Assembly: GCA_047967505.1 (NCBI GenBank)
Contig: CM106539.1
Length of the DNA stretch: 64,000 nt
Reading direction: 5' to 3' (one strand)
Source of the DNA: Dipteris shenzhenensis
Taxonomy: Eukaryota > Polypodiophyta > Polypodiopsida > Gleicheniales
Under the pieces are notes generated by a model. That model was not told the DNA's origin and did no database searches. It worked only from the letters and a program-made list of their open reading frames with translations. Within the stretch, counting starts at the first letter, position 1, and each line of letters opens with the position of its first letter. Shown here in pieces: positions 9,685-21,355 of the stretch. Position numbers and translations under genes: made by a program.

Positions 9685-12600
9685 ATTATTTACGACAAGA
9701 TAAAATTTTGTTAAACATAATTTCCCTTCTTTCATAATTGTTTACTTATGAGGGAGATTTGACGAGAAAGATCTCAATTCCAAAGATTCTATAAAGTTCT
9801 TAGAATCTACCGGCTATTTGGTAGTGGCCTTGTATTTAACCATTAAAATAGGAGGTTTGGTGAGGTCTCTTTTGGGATTCTTAATATCTAGCTAGCTTGT
9901 ACTTGCATTTTCTACTTATAGCTTCAGCTACTTTGAAATTATTATGTTGCAGTATTTTCAAAGCTTGATACTACATAAACGGTAGTGTGTACTAGTCCAT
10001 TGTGAGGTAATACATCTAACATGTGGAAATGACTTTATAAATGCACTTACTTAGTGGTCTTGGATACCTTGTGATAAAAGAGAGTCCTTGAAGCCTTAAG
10101 TTAATGATAGACAAGAGGACAACCTAGGTGCTCGAGATCATTCCAAGGACACACTCCCACATCGTTATAAAAGGAAGGATAAGGAGACTTGCTCTTGAAT
10201 CCAAATCCTATCCTTAGCTCGCGTGGGTGGTAAGCAAGAAACACTATACTTTAGCTCACATGGGCTACCACTCACTCATAATAAGTATGTACACCTCCCA
10301 TAATCAGGCTTCCCTCTCTTCCTTCCTTTTATTAGGCTAGCTAGAGCTAGTAGTTAGAATGACACCAATCTCACTACAATGGCAACTGTATACCTTCCAT
10401 GATCAAGCTTTCCTCTGTTGCTTCCTTTTATCACAGTACTAGCTAGAGCTAGTTAGAGTGACACTAGTTGTCACATCAATGGCAACTATGGACTCAAGAA
10501 AATTCCTCAAAGATTGGGTGCAATCAATGATGTACATAGCATGATGAGCATGGCCATTAATATTCTTGAGTTTTCTTCTCTAAACTTTGTCTCCATGATA
10601 CCTCTACTTGTATTATTCATTAATGATTGCTTCATTTTTGGGTTTTTCCTCCTTCTAGACTTGGTTTCCTTTTGTGGAGAGATTAAAAAATGGCTCATTC
10701 GTGATCTTGTGGTTTTACTTCTTGACATCACTGAAGTTACCTTTGGAGGGAGTGGTTTTGTTGTCATTGGTTCTACTAGCCAATCCATCTACTTTCTCTA
10801 CCTAGAATGTGGTCTAAGAACTCAGTTTTCACTAAGAGTATTGTGTTTGATTACCTTCTATATTGGGTCAATGAGTTGTAAAGTTTTTTTCTTAAGTATG
10901 AGGCTTTTGTGCTTTGTTTCTTTCAAGTTTCAACTTTTGTATTAATTACCTTTGCTTTCAAGTTCTAGCTTCTATGTTAATTACCTTTGCTTTTTGTTTC
11001 CTTCTCCATTATGACATTGGTTGGCTCAATTCTTTCATGCCTTTTCTTGTGTAGGTGCTTTTTTCTTGGTTGCTAAGTTATGGGTAAAGTTTGTAGTCGA
11101 GTGTTTTAAGGTAGCAAGTCTCTCCTACACTTTTATAATTGAGCCTATCAACTCAGTTATGTGGTTTGTTGTATTTTAAGTTGATGTGGGTGATAGAGAA
11201 ATGCGCTAAGGAATAAGGAATAATTGTAGTTGTAGTAGAACATATTTACTTCTTTTGACTCTTTGAGGTCACTTATAGAAACATGGCCCTGTAGACTAGG
11301 TAGGATAGTTGAAGTGCAGTTCTTTTCATATACCGCTTGAATTATAGACAACTAATGTTGGATGCCTTAGCCTAGAACACATCCAAAGAGCACCATTGGG
11401 TCATAGATTCCCTGCTCTAGACCAACCTTTGCCTAGAAAATATTACCTATCATTGTTGTTCCCAGTATGTGATTTGGAGACGATAGCACACAAGTTTTTG
11501 AGCTACCCCTCTCTATAGATTGTCTAGTGTGGCTTTGTAATCATCTTGTCCAAGGTGTAGAGGATCCATTGGGTTTTCAATTGGGAGAAGGTGCCTTAGC
11601 TAATGGAGGGGAGGCATGCTTTCTCCATCTAGATGACTTCATTGGCCTATATCGTTGACGACGATCAACTTATTTTGGTCTTAAGATAAAATCCTTAGAG
11701 GTGGTCTACAGGACAATCAACATCCATCATTTCATTTCAGGGCCTCATTGATTGTTGGATTGGTATTTTCTCAAGGATTTTTATCGATGGTTATTTTCTT
11801 ATTCTAGGGAAGACAAAAACATTACCCTATGGATCATGTCAGACTCTCAAGAAAAGACATTGGGGAATCATTATGGATGCTAGTTTTGTGTTTAGGATCA
11901 CACTTGAGTGTATCGTCAATTGCTTTGTAGACTTTGTACATGTTTCTCAAGTCTCTTGAGGTTTTTTAGCTTGCTTTGTGTGCATTATTGTGTTTTCAAC
12001 TTCTTAAGGTTTGGGAGCATGTGAAATCTTTGCCGTTTCAATGCTCCTCCTTAAGTAAGGTTGAGAGAATTTTATGCTTCTAAGCAGATTTCCCTTTGGA
12101 GCTTAGTTTGTTGCATTGTTTTTTGAGGCCATGTCTAGGCTTTTGGTTTGCTTTTGTCTAATTAATCTCATAATGAGCTTTTTCTTTTGTGCTTTTTACA
12201 AAGCCTTCAGTCTTTCATAATCCCTTTCTTTCACTTTGTTGTTGTCATGACAACTACGTTTGCTTTCTTGCCTAGTCAATTAGGCTTCCTTGCTCATTTT
12301 AGTGTTTGTTTATAGATGTTTTCCACCAATTCTTGTCTAGCTATATTGCTTCCCCATGATTACATTTTGCTTGCTTTGCTTTGTTTTTGGTTGCTTGTCA
12401 TGGCTAGATTTTGATACCAAGAAGTTTGATGGTTTTGTAGGCCCTTGGTAGAGATGATGTTAACACCTTCACTAGTTATTAATTCTAAGGCATTTTGACA
12501 GACTCTTATGTGTATAAGTGTGGGGCAAGATGCTTTTTCTTAGTTGACTAAATGATATTTAGCATGTGTGGATGTCTTGCTAAATTTTTTTATTCTTTAT

Positions 12601-15041
12601 AGTTGTAGTTTCTAGTTTCTTATTGCTAGGGTTGTTGGATTCATGTTGTTCAAGGCATATAACAGCTATAAATTTTGTGATAGGTACATAGGAGGTTTTT
12701 TATGATAGGTACATAGGATTTTTTTGTGGTTGGTCATCTTCTCCTCATTTTTCCAAAAAGTTCTTTTGGTTTCTAGGTTTTCTTCATCATGTATGGCTCT
12801 TTGAAGTGGTACGTGGGTGTGTGGCTTGTGGAATGTTCGATGTGTGTTATTGTCAAATTTCCATTTCAATCTATCTTTATGGGAAGTTGTATACATATGC
12901 ATCATGATAGAAAAGTTACACGACTGATGTCCAATCATGATAGGTGATGAAGCAAGGATAACATAAATAGAAGTTGAAATATTTTTTGTGGTAATGACAA
13001 CCCATAGTGATACACCCTAACCCCTGATGGGGAATGGGATTCATTTATAAAATTTTGTTTTAGATTCTTAAAACATCTAGAATTAACAAGACTCAAATAT
13101 GATAGTAAAATGATGAGGACCTAGAAACATGTTCATCATGGAACTCATGAAAATTTTAGAGTATCTAGTGCAACTTAACATAGTCCACATAAGCATTACG
13201 TTTCCATGTTGATTGAGTTGTGTACTTGGTAGAATTCAATGAACTATGTTCATAGACTTTCGCTTGACTGGTTTGTTGACTTTACATTTAGCTCCTATGT
13301 GTGTTCAGAGGTAATGTACATGTGTTGTCTCTTGTAATCATGAAGCTTATTAACTTGTAAGCATAGTTTTCATATTTTCTATTGATTATCATTGAATTTG
13401 TCTTCAAAATGTACTTGTGTGGACACTTTTTATATAAAGGATCTCAAAATGATGTTCATACAGAAAAAATTTTGTAATTAAAAAAAAAATCATTACCTTT
13501 GATTGTTTGAAACTTCTGATTGATGTTGCCTTAGATGGGGGCTTATTGGATGTATATGGCTCAAGATATGGACTTTTAAAAAAATAGACTAATTTTTGTT
13601 TAAACATTATAAAGGAAACCCACAAGATTCCATGTGTACAATGGGAGTGTGATTAATCCTACATTTAATTTGTTAAATAGATGCCCTACTATATATGAAA
13701 ATGATTTATAAACCATCTTTTCAGCCAGCGAGTTGAGGGAAGGGGAAAAAGGAGAAGCATATGAGCTCACTTGGATGCCCTTTATGATGATATGTTATGG
13801 GACTATGTGATATAACTTGCTACTCACTATTCACATGCTAGTTTACTCCTATTTACTCGCTATATTTACTCGCTATTTACATGCTAGTTTTAATGACAAG
13901 AATAAGCTCACATTCTTAGGGTCGCTAGCTACCATGATCATCTATTGATGTTGGAATTATGACTACTTCTACATAAATATCAAACCAATTTTTAGTCAGG
14001 GCACCATGCATGATTTACCCACACATGTGTCATTGTTTATTGTTTGCACCATTGTGGCATTGTTTGCCTTTACTTCTTTAGTCATTTGCAATCTACAATG
14101 TATATGTTCTACCTTGTCATACCTCTTGCCATTTGATGTTTTGGACATTGTGCTATGCCCTCCACTTGTGGTCATGCTCAAGAACTCATAGTGCTGTTAG
14201 CCATAGCATGCTAATTTGAATGGAGAAATATTAGTGTCCCATTGGCACATATAGTTTGGACCTACTCTTGTAGCCATTTCCACCTATAGTTGCTCCTATC
14301 TTTTGTTGTAAGGCCCTCATCCATGCCTTGACTAGGGATTCTCCAAATAAATAGTATAAGAGACACTATAGTATATGGCCTTTTGAAACATAGTTTCACA
14401 GGCAAAGAAAATTTTCATGAGGATAGTTTAAAATTTTGATTTCGAAAATCAATGTGATGTCACTCTTGGATATAATGATTTTTGGACATTATTTCTCTCA
14501 AGTCAAAAGAATGGAATCCTAAAATCTAGGGACCACACACTCTAGCACTGGACCTTGAACCATAAGTTAAAATACTGCATGTTGGAAAGTAATCGAGACC
14601 AAATAACTACACAATTCAATGATGAATAAATGACATAACATTGCACAACTTTTCTCCATGATGGAGGGAAATTTCGTAAGAGAGTATGAACGCTTCCATT
14701 CTTATAGACCTCAAGGTGATTACCTTTTCAAAAAAATATGGATCTTTACTCAAACTAGAGGATATAGGCCCTTTAACCCTCATCCTTTCATTTTCATGTT
14801 TATCCCACGCACCATAAATTTTCCATATTTTGGTGCTCACTCTTTTGCAGATCTCCTCAGGCTTCAAGGACCTTTCTCACTTTTCCATTTTAGCACTAAG
14901 TATGGACTTTAAGTTGTGAGACTTCTTCAAAAAAATCACTAAGGCACCTTAAATTCATGGTCACTAGATCTCATTGTCATAGATGTTCCCATTGGATATC
15001 ATTCATCATCAAGAGACATCATAGTTCCACCTTGGAACCTT
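9685..15041. other. No recognisable gene (5.4 kb)
   Basis: Open frames here are short and show no domain I recognise. The plus frame 10514-10945 is a hydrophobic run and its antisense frame is Lys/Arg-rich; neither has context. A tandem duplication of about 105 bp lies at 10285-10490, and TGATAGGTACATAGGA is repeated near 12680-12710. The rest looks like decayed intergenic DNA. Confidence 0.5.
10285..10490. repeat. Imperfect ~105-bp tandem duplication
   Basis: Two units share the order ACACCTCCCATAATCAGGCT / ATACCTTCCATGATCAAGCT, a CTAGCTAGAGCTAG core, and ATGGCAACT at the end of each. They differ by substitutions and small indels, so the duplication is old. Confidence 0.8.
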
Positions 15042-15297
15042 TGACAAAATATGAAGAGGGGAGAGGAGAAGAGTGGAGATGAGGGGAGAGGGTACAGCTA
15101 GAAGCACACCACAAATGACTAACTGTACACTAGATTTGGTTGAAAAAATAGAATATATACAAACCCATTTAGGGTTAGGGTTAGGGGATCTAACCCTTTC
15201 CTTTATAGCACTCTATAAGGTTAGTGCTATGCACATATGATCACATGATGGTGCTATGCACACGTGATCACATGATGTTGAGCATGAAATCTCAACA
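15042..15297 (-). repeat. Copia-2 3' LTR
   Basis: Starts TGACAAAATATGAAG and ends ATCTCAACA on the plus strand. It carries the telomere-like run TTTAGGGTTAGGGTTAGGGG at about 15167-15186 and the paired words CACATATGATCACATGATG and CACACGTGATCACATGATG. Confidence 0.95.
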
Positions 15298-15308
15298 CCT
15301 TCCCTCAA
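15298..15308 (-). other. Copia-2 polypurine tract
   Basis: Minus-strand TTGAGGGAAGG abuts the 3' LTR, the expected site for plus-strand primer formation. Confidence 0.7.
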
Positions 15309-15379
15309 GATCAACATCATGAAGTAGGCCTTCCCTCAAGATGATGATTCTGGGGAATCGAAGAAGGACTGAGCATTAC

Positions 15380-17165
15380 ATTCCATCACACCCCTTTAAT
15401 GGGAATGCCCTTCCTCTGCGTCAAACCAAGAGCTAGTCGGTGTTTCTCGAATAGCTCTTTACTGAGTGGTTTGGTAAAGATGTCTGCAACGTTCTCTTTG
15501 CTATCACAATGCTGCATTGTGATGTCACCAAGTAACACTCTTTCTCTGATGAAGTGCTCTTTGACATCAATGTGCTTTGTTTTGGAGTGATCTATACTGG
15601 ATTCTTGGCCAATGCTTGAGCCGATTGATTATCATAGTATATTGTTGTTGGCTTTGGCTCATCAAAGTAATCTATTTTTGACAATAGTCTTCTAAGCCAT
15701 ATAGCCTCACATGCACCTGTAGTGAGTGCTCTATATTTTGCTTCAGTCAAAGACAAAGAAACAGTTGGTTATTTGTTTGACAACCATGATATAGCACCTT
15801 GACCAAGGAAAAATGCATATCCCTGTGTCGATCTCCTAGTCTCATGATCTCCGGCATAGTCACTATCACAGTATCCCATGCAACCGTGGATGACTTCCTC
15901 TGTATTCTATCCCAAACTGTCTTGTACCTCTGATGTATCTCAAGACTCTTTTGGCTGCATTCGAGTGAGATTGTTTTGGATTTGCCATAAACTGTGCTAG
16001 TGAGCTTACTGCATAACAAATATCTAGCCGAGTGATAGTCAGATATATAAGAGATCCGATGAGCTACCTGTAGTACCTGTCATTAACTGTAGGCTTTTCT
16101 AAATCTTTAGTAAGTTTCAAACTCTGTTCCATGGGAGTGGCTACAATCTTGCAATCTGCCATATGAAACTTCTTCAAGAGACTGTCAACAGACTTGAGTT
16201 GACTAATGAATGTGCTATCTGAATCTCTCCAGAACTCGATTCCAAGACAATAGTGCATAAGTCCAAGATCTTTCATGTCGAACTCTACAGATAAGTCTTG
16301 TTTCAATTTTTTGATGAAGCTATTTTTGCTTCCTATCACAATCAGATCATCTACATACAAAAGTGCAATAGTAATGTCTTCCCCTTGAATTTTGTAGTAG
16401 AGAGTATGATCTGCATTGGATTTCATGTATCCCAGATTAGCAAAATACTTGTCAATTCTACTGTACCAACTTTTGGGTGCTTGCTTTAAGCCATAGAGAC
16501 TTTTTTTGAGATGGCAAACCTTATTCTCCTTTCCTGGTTCAACATAACCTACTGGTTGTTGCATGTAGACTTCCTCATCTAGGTAACCATTGAGAAATGC
16601 ATTCTTGACATTGAGTTGATACACATTCCATCTGCTAAGTGTTGCTAGTGATATCAAGAACCATATGGAGTCCATCTTTGCTACTGGAGCATAAGTCTCA
16701 TCATAGTCCTGACCATATTGCTGTGCAAATCCTTTTGCAACTAGTTTGGCTTTGTATCTCTGAATACTGCCATCTAGATTGTACTTCACTTTGTATACCC
16801 ATTTGTTTGCTATGGCCTTCTTTCCTGGTGGAAGGTTGCATAATTTCCAAGTATTATTCTTCTACAAAGCATCCATTTCTTCATTCATAGCAGTTTGCCA
16901 TTCTGGCTTGTCTACTGCATCTTCGAAGTACACTGGCCCTTCTATAGCCATGATGGTAGTCATAAGAGCATAGTTGGTGGTTTCCACCTGAATTGCTTTG
17001 CATTTCTAAGCATATGTCAATCTGGCTGGTGGTCTATTTTCCCTAGTAGACCGTCTGAGCTGCTGTGGCTCTGCTTGGGGTGTTGCTAGCAATTCTTGCT
17101 CTTCTTCTTCAATCTATTCTGTAGATGACTGTGAAGTCGATGCTTAGATCCCGTTGCTAGTGCTA
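15380..17165 (-). pseudogene. Copia-2 reverse transcriptase and RNase H
   Basis: The minus strand begins with the pre-RT linker (PQQLRRSTRENRPPARLTYA), then PEWQTAMNEEMDAL and NNTWKLCNLPPGKKAI. A 241-codon open stretch (16064-16789) covers [59 protein letters not shown], the catalytic YVDDL box and DLGLMHYCLGIEF. After a stop near 16062, SLIYLTITRLDICYAVSSL and RNase H pieces (CEAIWLRRLLSKIDY, YYDNQSAQALAKNP) follow with frameshifts. It is a clear copia RT, but not one continuous frame. Confidence 0.92.
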
Positions 17166-17349
17166 TGACAATAGATGGAGTAGAGCTACTAGTGGCTACA
17201 TCATCCAATGGTCTAGGTGTAGACCCATCGACATACTCCCATTTGTCCTGAAGTACAAGAATGGTCTCCATTCGGTATTTCCATGCACTGTAATTGAAGT
17301 TGTCTAACTTAGCAGATGCCTCCAGATTGAGGTTGCTAGTCGTAGACAT
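17166..17349 (-). pseudogene. Copia-2 gag N-terminus joined to pol
   Basis: The ATG at 17347-17349 opens MSTTSNLNLEASAKLDNFNY, SAWKYRMETILVLQDKWEYV and DGSTPRPLDDVA, a copia Gag start. About 60 codons later the sequence passes into the Ser/Gln-rich linker that precedes RT. The remaining gag, zinc knuckle, protease and integrase are missing. An upstream in-frame extension to 17598 is probably leader rather than protein. Confidence 0.85.
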
Positions 17350-19402
17350 GGTGCAAGAAATGTACTCAAAAGTGTCGTGAAAATCTCTGTATGAATCAAC
17401 TGCAAATACACTGACTATGCCAAGTGAAATCTCTGAACCATCGGTGAAGATAGAACTGCAATATATAAAATCTGATATGTATTCCAAGGCTTGTGGCAAT
17501 GATGTCGGGAATAGCCAAGAGGCTTTACAAATGATGTGCACGATGCTGTGAGATAGCCGAATAGGCTTTACAATGGTGGCATGTGTGTGTGAAATCAAGT
17601 GCTATCTACCCATTGAAACAATCTACAATGCCTCTGTACTCTTTGAAGTCTACTCACTGAACTGATGAACGTAAGGTTTCAGGTAATGTAATGATGTGAA
17701 ATTGTATGTGAGCGTATGGACTAACTCCGAGTAGGTACTAGTCGGGAATTTCGGGCATGGCTTAGATTGGCAACTTGGGAAAATTCAAAGCGTCCCCTCT
17801 ATGGCGATCTAGTCTACTCTGGTCTAGATCTATACCAACTGTCGATCGATGAAAGAACAACAAATAATTCCTTTTCTTTTGTTCTTTTTAAGTGCTGGGT
17901 TAGATGCATCGATGTAGAGGCGAATGTACGTGAAGAAAGTGGTTTTGTCGGTGAAGCTCAAATGTGAGTGTAATTTGCGCTGAAATGTGCACATGATGTG
18001 ACAAGCACATAGAGCACAAAAAAATGAGCGACTTTCCTTTTTGGAGCGCCCTCAAATTCTTCCTGGATCAAGAGATACGACTTGATCTAGGTGGAGGGCC
18101 AAAAGGAGTGCAAATGGTGCTCAATTTTTATGTGTCACTGTGGGTCACATGCAGTGATGATGTGGCATTAATGATGTGGTAGTGATGATGTGGTGCAGAT
18201 GATGTGGCACAGGTGATGTGGCACTAATGATGTGGACTACTGACATGCTAATGAGCTGGTAGGGTGATGTGGCTTGCTTACATGGCTGTGATGACATGTC
18301 AGATAAGGTGTTGACGTGGCAACAGGATAGGCTTTGTTAACGTGGCATAAGGATAGGGGTGACATGTGGTAGGTGAGGTGTGATGACATGTGGCATGAGG
18401 ATAAGATGACATGGCACAAGGCAAGGGCTGCTGATGTGGCAGAGTGGATAAGTGCCACGTGGCTGACTGTAGTGTACCGGAATCTAGGATGATTTTGACG
18501 AAATCTTTGGGATTCCGTCATCTTCTCCGTCGACTGCAAGGAGATAGCTATGGAGGTGTGTGGATATGGTGACGAGGCGGGCTTCGTATCGGCTTCCTTC
18601 TACTATGCATAGAGAGCCACTTTTGATTGGAGCCTTCGAGAGGTGGAAGCATGAAGGCTAGTCGTAGAGCTGTGTGTGGCCAGAGAGCTTAGGCTCTCGT
18701 TAAATAGCACTGGAGCACTGTCACTTAGAGTTTGGGATAGCCATGTGCAAGAGCTACTACTGGAGATGAGGAGCTGTCTTAGGCTATCTAGGGTGTTGTT
18801 GGTCGGTAGAGCTACAAGGCAATGGCTCGGAGTATCAGGAGCTACTGCTATCGACGAGGAGCCATCTCGAGTGGTCTAGGGTGTCTTTGGTCAGCGGTAG
18901 AGCTACAAGGCAATGGCTTGGAGTCGCAGTCCGGTTGGCTATAGGCGTAGTCGATGTTGATGCAGTCCGTGAGCATGAAGGCACTAGAGCTCCTTTTTAA
19001 TTAGATCTTTGATATCTGCTCTAAAGGACTATAGAGCTTAGTTGTTGCAGCCTTTGGAGTCTGTTGAAGTCACTGGAGAGGATACTTGAGCTCTCAAGGA
19101 GAGGTTGTTAACCAAGGGCTTAGCACAATAGCACTCAGGCTCTTTCACTCTCAATAGACTCAAAAATCTCTCTTTTCTCACATATCTTTCTCAATGAAGA
19201 ATCTCTCTCTCTCTCAACTCAAGAAACACTCATATAAATTCTCTCTCAAATAACGAAAATCTCTCAAGAACAATGACAGAAATCTTCTTCCAATGGACGG
19301 AATTTTCTCTCAATGGAAGAGAATGGAACACTCAATCTCTCGATCTCTCAATCTCTCAATCACTCTCACAAGAAGGATGGCGCCTCAGCGGAAGGCAGAA
19401 CC
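17350..19402 (-). other. Copia-2 long leader region
   Basis: This 2.05 kb between gag and the primer site is much longer than a usual copia leader and shows no recognisable coding domain. It contains an irregular array of GATGTGGC-type words at 18130-18470 and pyrimidine-rich CTCTCTCAA repeats near 19190-19370. It may be genuine long leader or inserted sequence; no internal target duplication was found. Confidence 0.5.
18130..18470. repeat. Irregular GATGTGGCA / GACATGTGG minisatellite
   Basis: Words such as GATGATGTGGCA, GATGTGGTG, GACATGTGGCAT and GACGTGGCA recur every 12-25 bases across about 340 bases. The spacing is variable and the copies diverged. Confidence 0.8.
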
Positions 19403-19416
19403 ATGCTCTGATACCA
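19403..19416 (-). other. Copia-2 primer binding site (initiator Met tRNA)
   Basis: Minus-strand TGGTATCAGAGCATGG lies directly inside the 5' LTR and matches the initiator-Met-tRNA primer site of plant copia elements. Confidence 0.9.
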
Positions 19417-19673
19417 TGACAAAATATGAAGAGGGGAGAGGAGAAGAGTGGAGATGAGGAGAGAGGGCACAGCTAGAGAGGACATCACAAATGACTAACT
19501 GTACACTAGATTTAGTTGAAAAAATAGAATATATACAAACCCATTTAGGGTTAGGGTTAGGGGATCTAACCCTTTCCTTTATAGCACTCTATAAGGTTAG
19601 TGCTATGCACATATGATCACATGATGGTGCTATGCACACGTGATCACATGATGTTGAGCGTGGACTCTCAACA
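19417..19673 (-). repeat. Copia-2 5' LTR
   Basis: Starts TGACAAAATATGAAG and ends CTCTCAACA on the plus strand. It pairs with 15042-15297 and is followed by ACCTT, the second copy of the target duplication. Confidence 0.95.
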
Positions 19674-20589
19674 ACCTTAATGTCTTGGTGTCACTCATAT
19701 TACATTACTAGAGGGCAGCACCTTTCTACACAATTAAGGAGATGAGACCCTCACCATTGCATAATGGGTAGGATGTGTGAACACCAATGAGTAAGAGCTC
19801 AATTGAGAACAAATACAAGCCCCAATGCTTAGAGGTGGAAGAGGCGTAAACCTCCAACATTGAAGATTAACTACTCACCCTCAACATTGTGAGCGTAGCA
19901 ATGATTGCAACAATGTAGGCAGCCATGGAGATGATGATGGAAGATAACAAGCCCAAGGTGGCCTTATAGTTAGTAGGTTCATGCATAAGGTGTTAAACCT
20001 TATGCATGCATGCATTCATCTAATGAGACTGATATTGAAAAATCAATGCCAATATCTCACCAAAGATGGTGTTAAGAATGTTGTAAATTTCATCATATAA
20101 TAGTCTAGTGAGGACTCTAAAGGGGAATATGGAAAAACCCTAACCCTAATCCTAAGGGGTAAAGTTGTATATAGTGCCATTTGTCTTGATTTTTGAATAT
20201 AGTGTGTGTATGTGTTGCATTTCAAATTAAATCAAAGGCTTGTTTTCACTCCAATGTTTATGTGTTGCCTTCCCTATTTGTATTTGAGGTATGTTAACAT
20301 AATTTCTTCATTGATCAACACCAAGAGCAATCTAAACACAAGTTTGATAGTCAAAGGGGGTTCATCTTATTCCTTTGTTATAGTGTAAGAGGTAAGACTA
20401 GTTATATATTGTTCCAATGCTTCCATCGAGACTGCTTTCCATGGTGGCATCTATTGATTCTCAAATTTATGTTTCTATTCTAGTTGTGTAATCTATCTTT
20501 GGGACTTTTTCCATAGTGGTTGCATCTATCGATCTTGACCCATATGATTTCAAATCTTTGGCAACCATTGTAATGAATGTATGTGTGAT
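19674..20589. other. No recognisable gene
   Basis: This is the continuation of the sequence into which Copia-2 inserted. Short frames only; no domain, RNA gene or repeat boundary was recognised. Confidence 0.45.
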
Positions 20590-21310
20590 CACAGGAAAGA
20601 GGAGCAAACCATGAAAAGATTTCACGGCTTCAACAAAAAATTCAAGAGTGCTATAAAAAGGAGGAGCTCATTGCAAAAAAGGAGACAGATTTGCTAGCCT
20701 AGCTGCAGCAACAGGCTGGAAAAGAAGAGCTCCCTATTACCACTACCACTCAGAGGATCCCTCCCCACGACCATGCATCTTCTTTGGCCAAATGCCTTAG
20801 GGTATTGTACTATCACGTCCCTTCAGGTCAACTGTTCCCTGCCTCCCCTGTAACTCAGACGACCACTGCCCCCTGCGGTTTAGACCTCCACTGCCTCCCC
20901 TTTGACGACTCTCCCTACCACCATAGTGCCTCAGCATACGTCTTATGTTACACCCTCTCCATCGGCAGCCACTTTAATTGTTTACAAGAGACCAGTGGCA
21001 AGGAACGACCCAATTGGTGTCTCTGTCAAAGTGCGCAATGAAGCTACTCCCCCCCCTAGATTTCAAGCCGCTTGAACCCAAGCCTCGAAGCAGAAGCCAC
21101 AAAGCGTGCCACATCCTCGCATTCTTGGCACGATCATCCTACGAGTGGTTGCCCACCTGGAGCCAAAGGAAGAATCACAGGAGGCAGCTTAACACGCTTT
21201 TCATTTGTGGTTCGAATTATGTTAAGATGATGACTAGGTTGTTTAGTATAGACTCTGCTAGTGAGCAGAACTGTCGGATTTATGCTAGTCTTTTTTTACT
21301 ATTGTAAATA
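20590..21310 (+). pseudogene. Decayed coding segment with coiled-coil start, unrecognised
   Basis: A possible 3' splice site (GTGTGATCACAG) precedes a plus-strand segment reading EKISRLQQKIQECYKKEELI and AKKETDLLA, which looks like a coiled coil, followed by a Pro/Thr/Ser-rich stretch and later VYKRPVARNDPIGVSVKVRN in another frame. Base composition (CAG- and CCC-rich) differs from the AT-rich surroundings and looks coding. Stops and frame changes are frequent. It ends just upstream of the repeated unit beginning near 21356, so it may be the 3' end of a large retroelement. No family was recognised. Confidence 0.35.
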
Positions 21311-21355
21311 TTGTTGACACTTTTTTAATATAAACCCACATTTTAAAATTAAAAA

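Larger units (their letters stand above)
15042..19673 (-). mobile_element. Copia-2: internally deleted Ty1-copia retrotransposon, minus strand
   Basis: LTRs at 15042-15297 and 19417-19673 match except for about ten positions and one indel. The 5-bp direct repeat ACCTT flanks the element at 15037-15041 and 19674-19678. An initiator-Met primer site and a polypurine tract lie at the expected inner edges. Inside, the gag N-terminus joins the region just before RT, so most of gag, all protease and all integrase are absent. About 2 kb of non-coding sequence precedes gag. It is a different family from Copia-1. Its closer LTR pair suggests a younger insertion than Copia-1. Any movement would have needed proteins from another copy. 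Confidence 0.95.

Noticed and set aside
8579-9689. LTR copy 1 as a solo LTR with target duplication
   Set aside because: Flanking 5-mers AAGGG and ATTAT differ, so no duplication supports it; kept only as a repeat.
10514-10945. 143-codon hydrophobic plus frame resembling a membrane protein
   Set aside because: T-rich composition explains the hydrophobicity; no signal, context or family motif.
15160-15190. Telomeric DNA
   Set aside because: Only about three TTTAGGG-like units within an LTR, present in both LTRs; not a telomere array.
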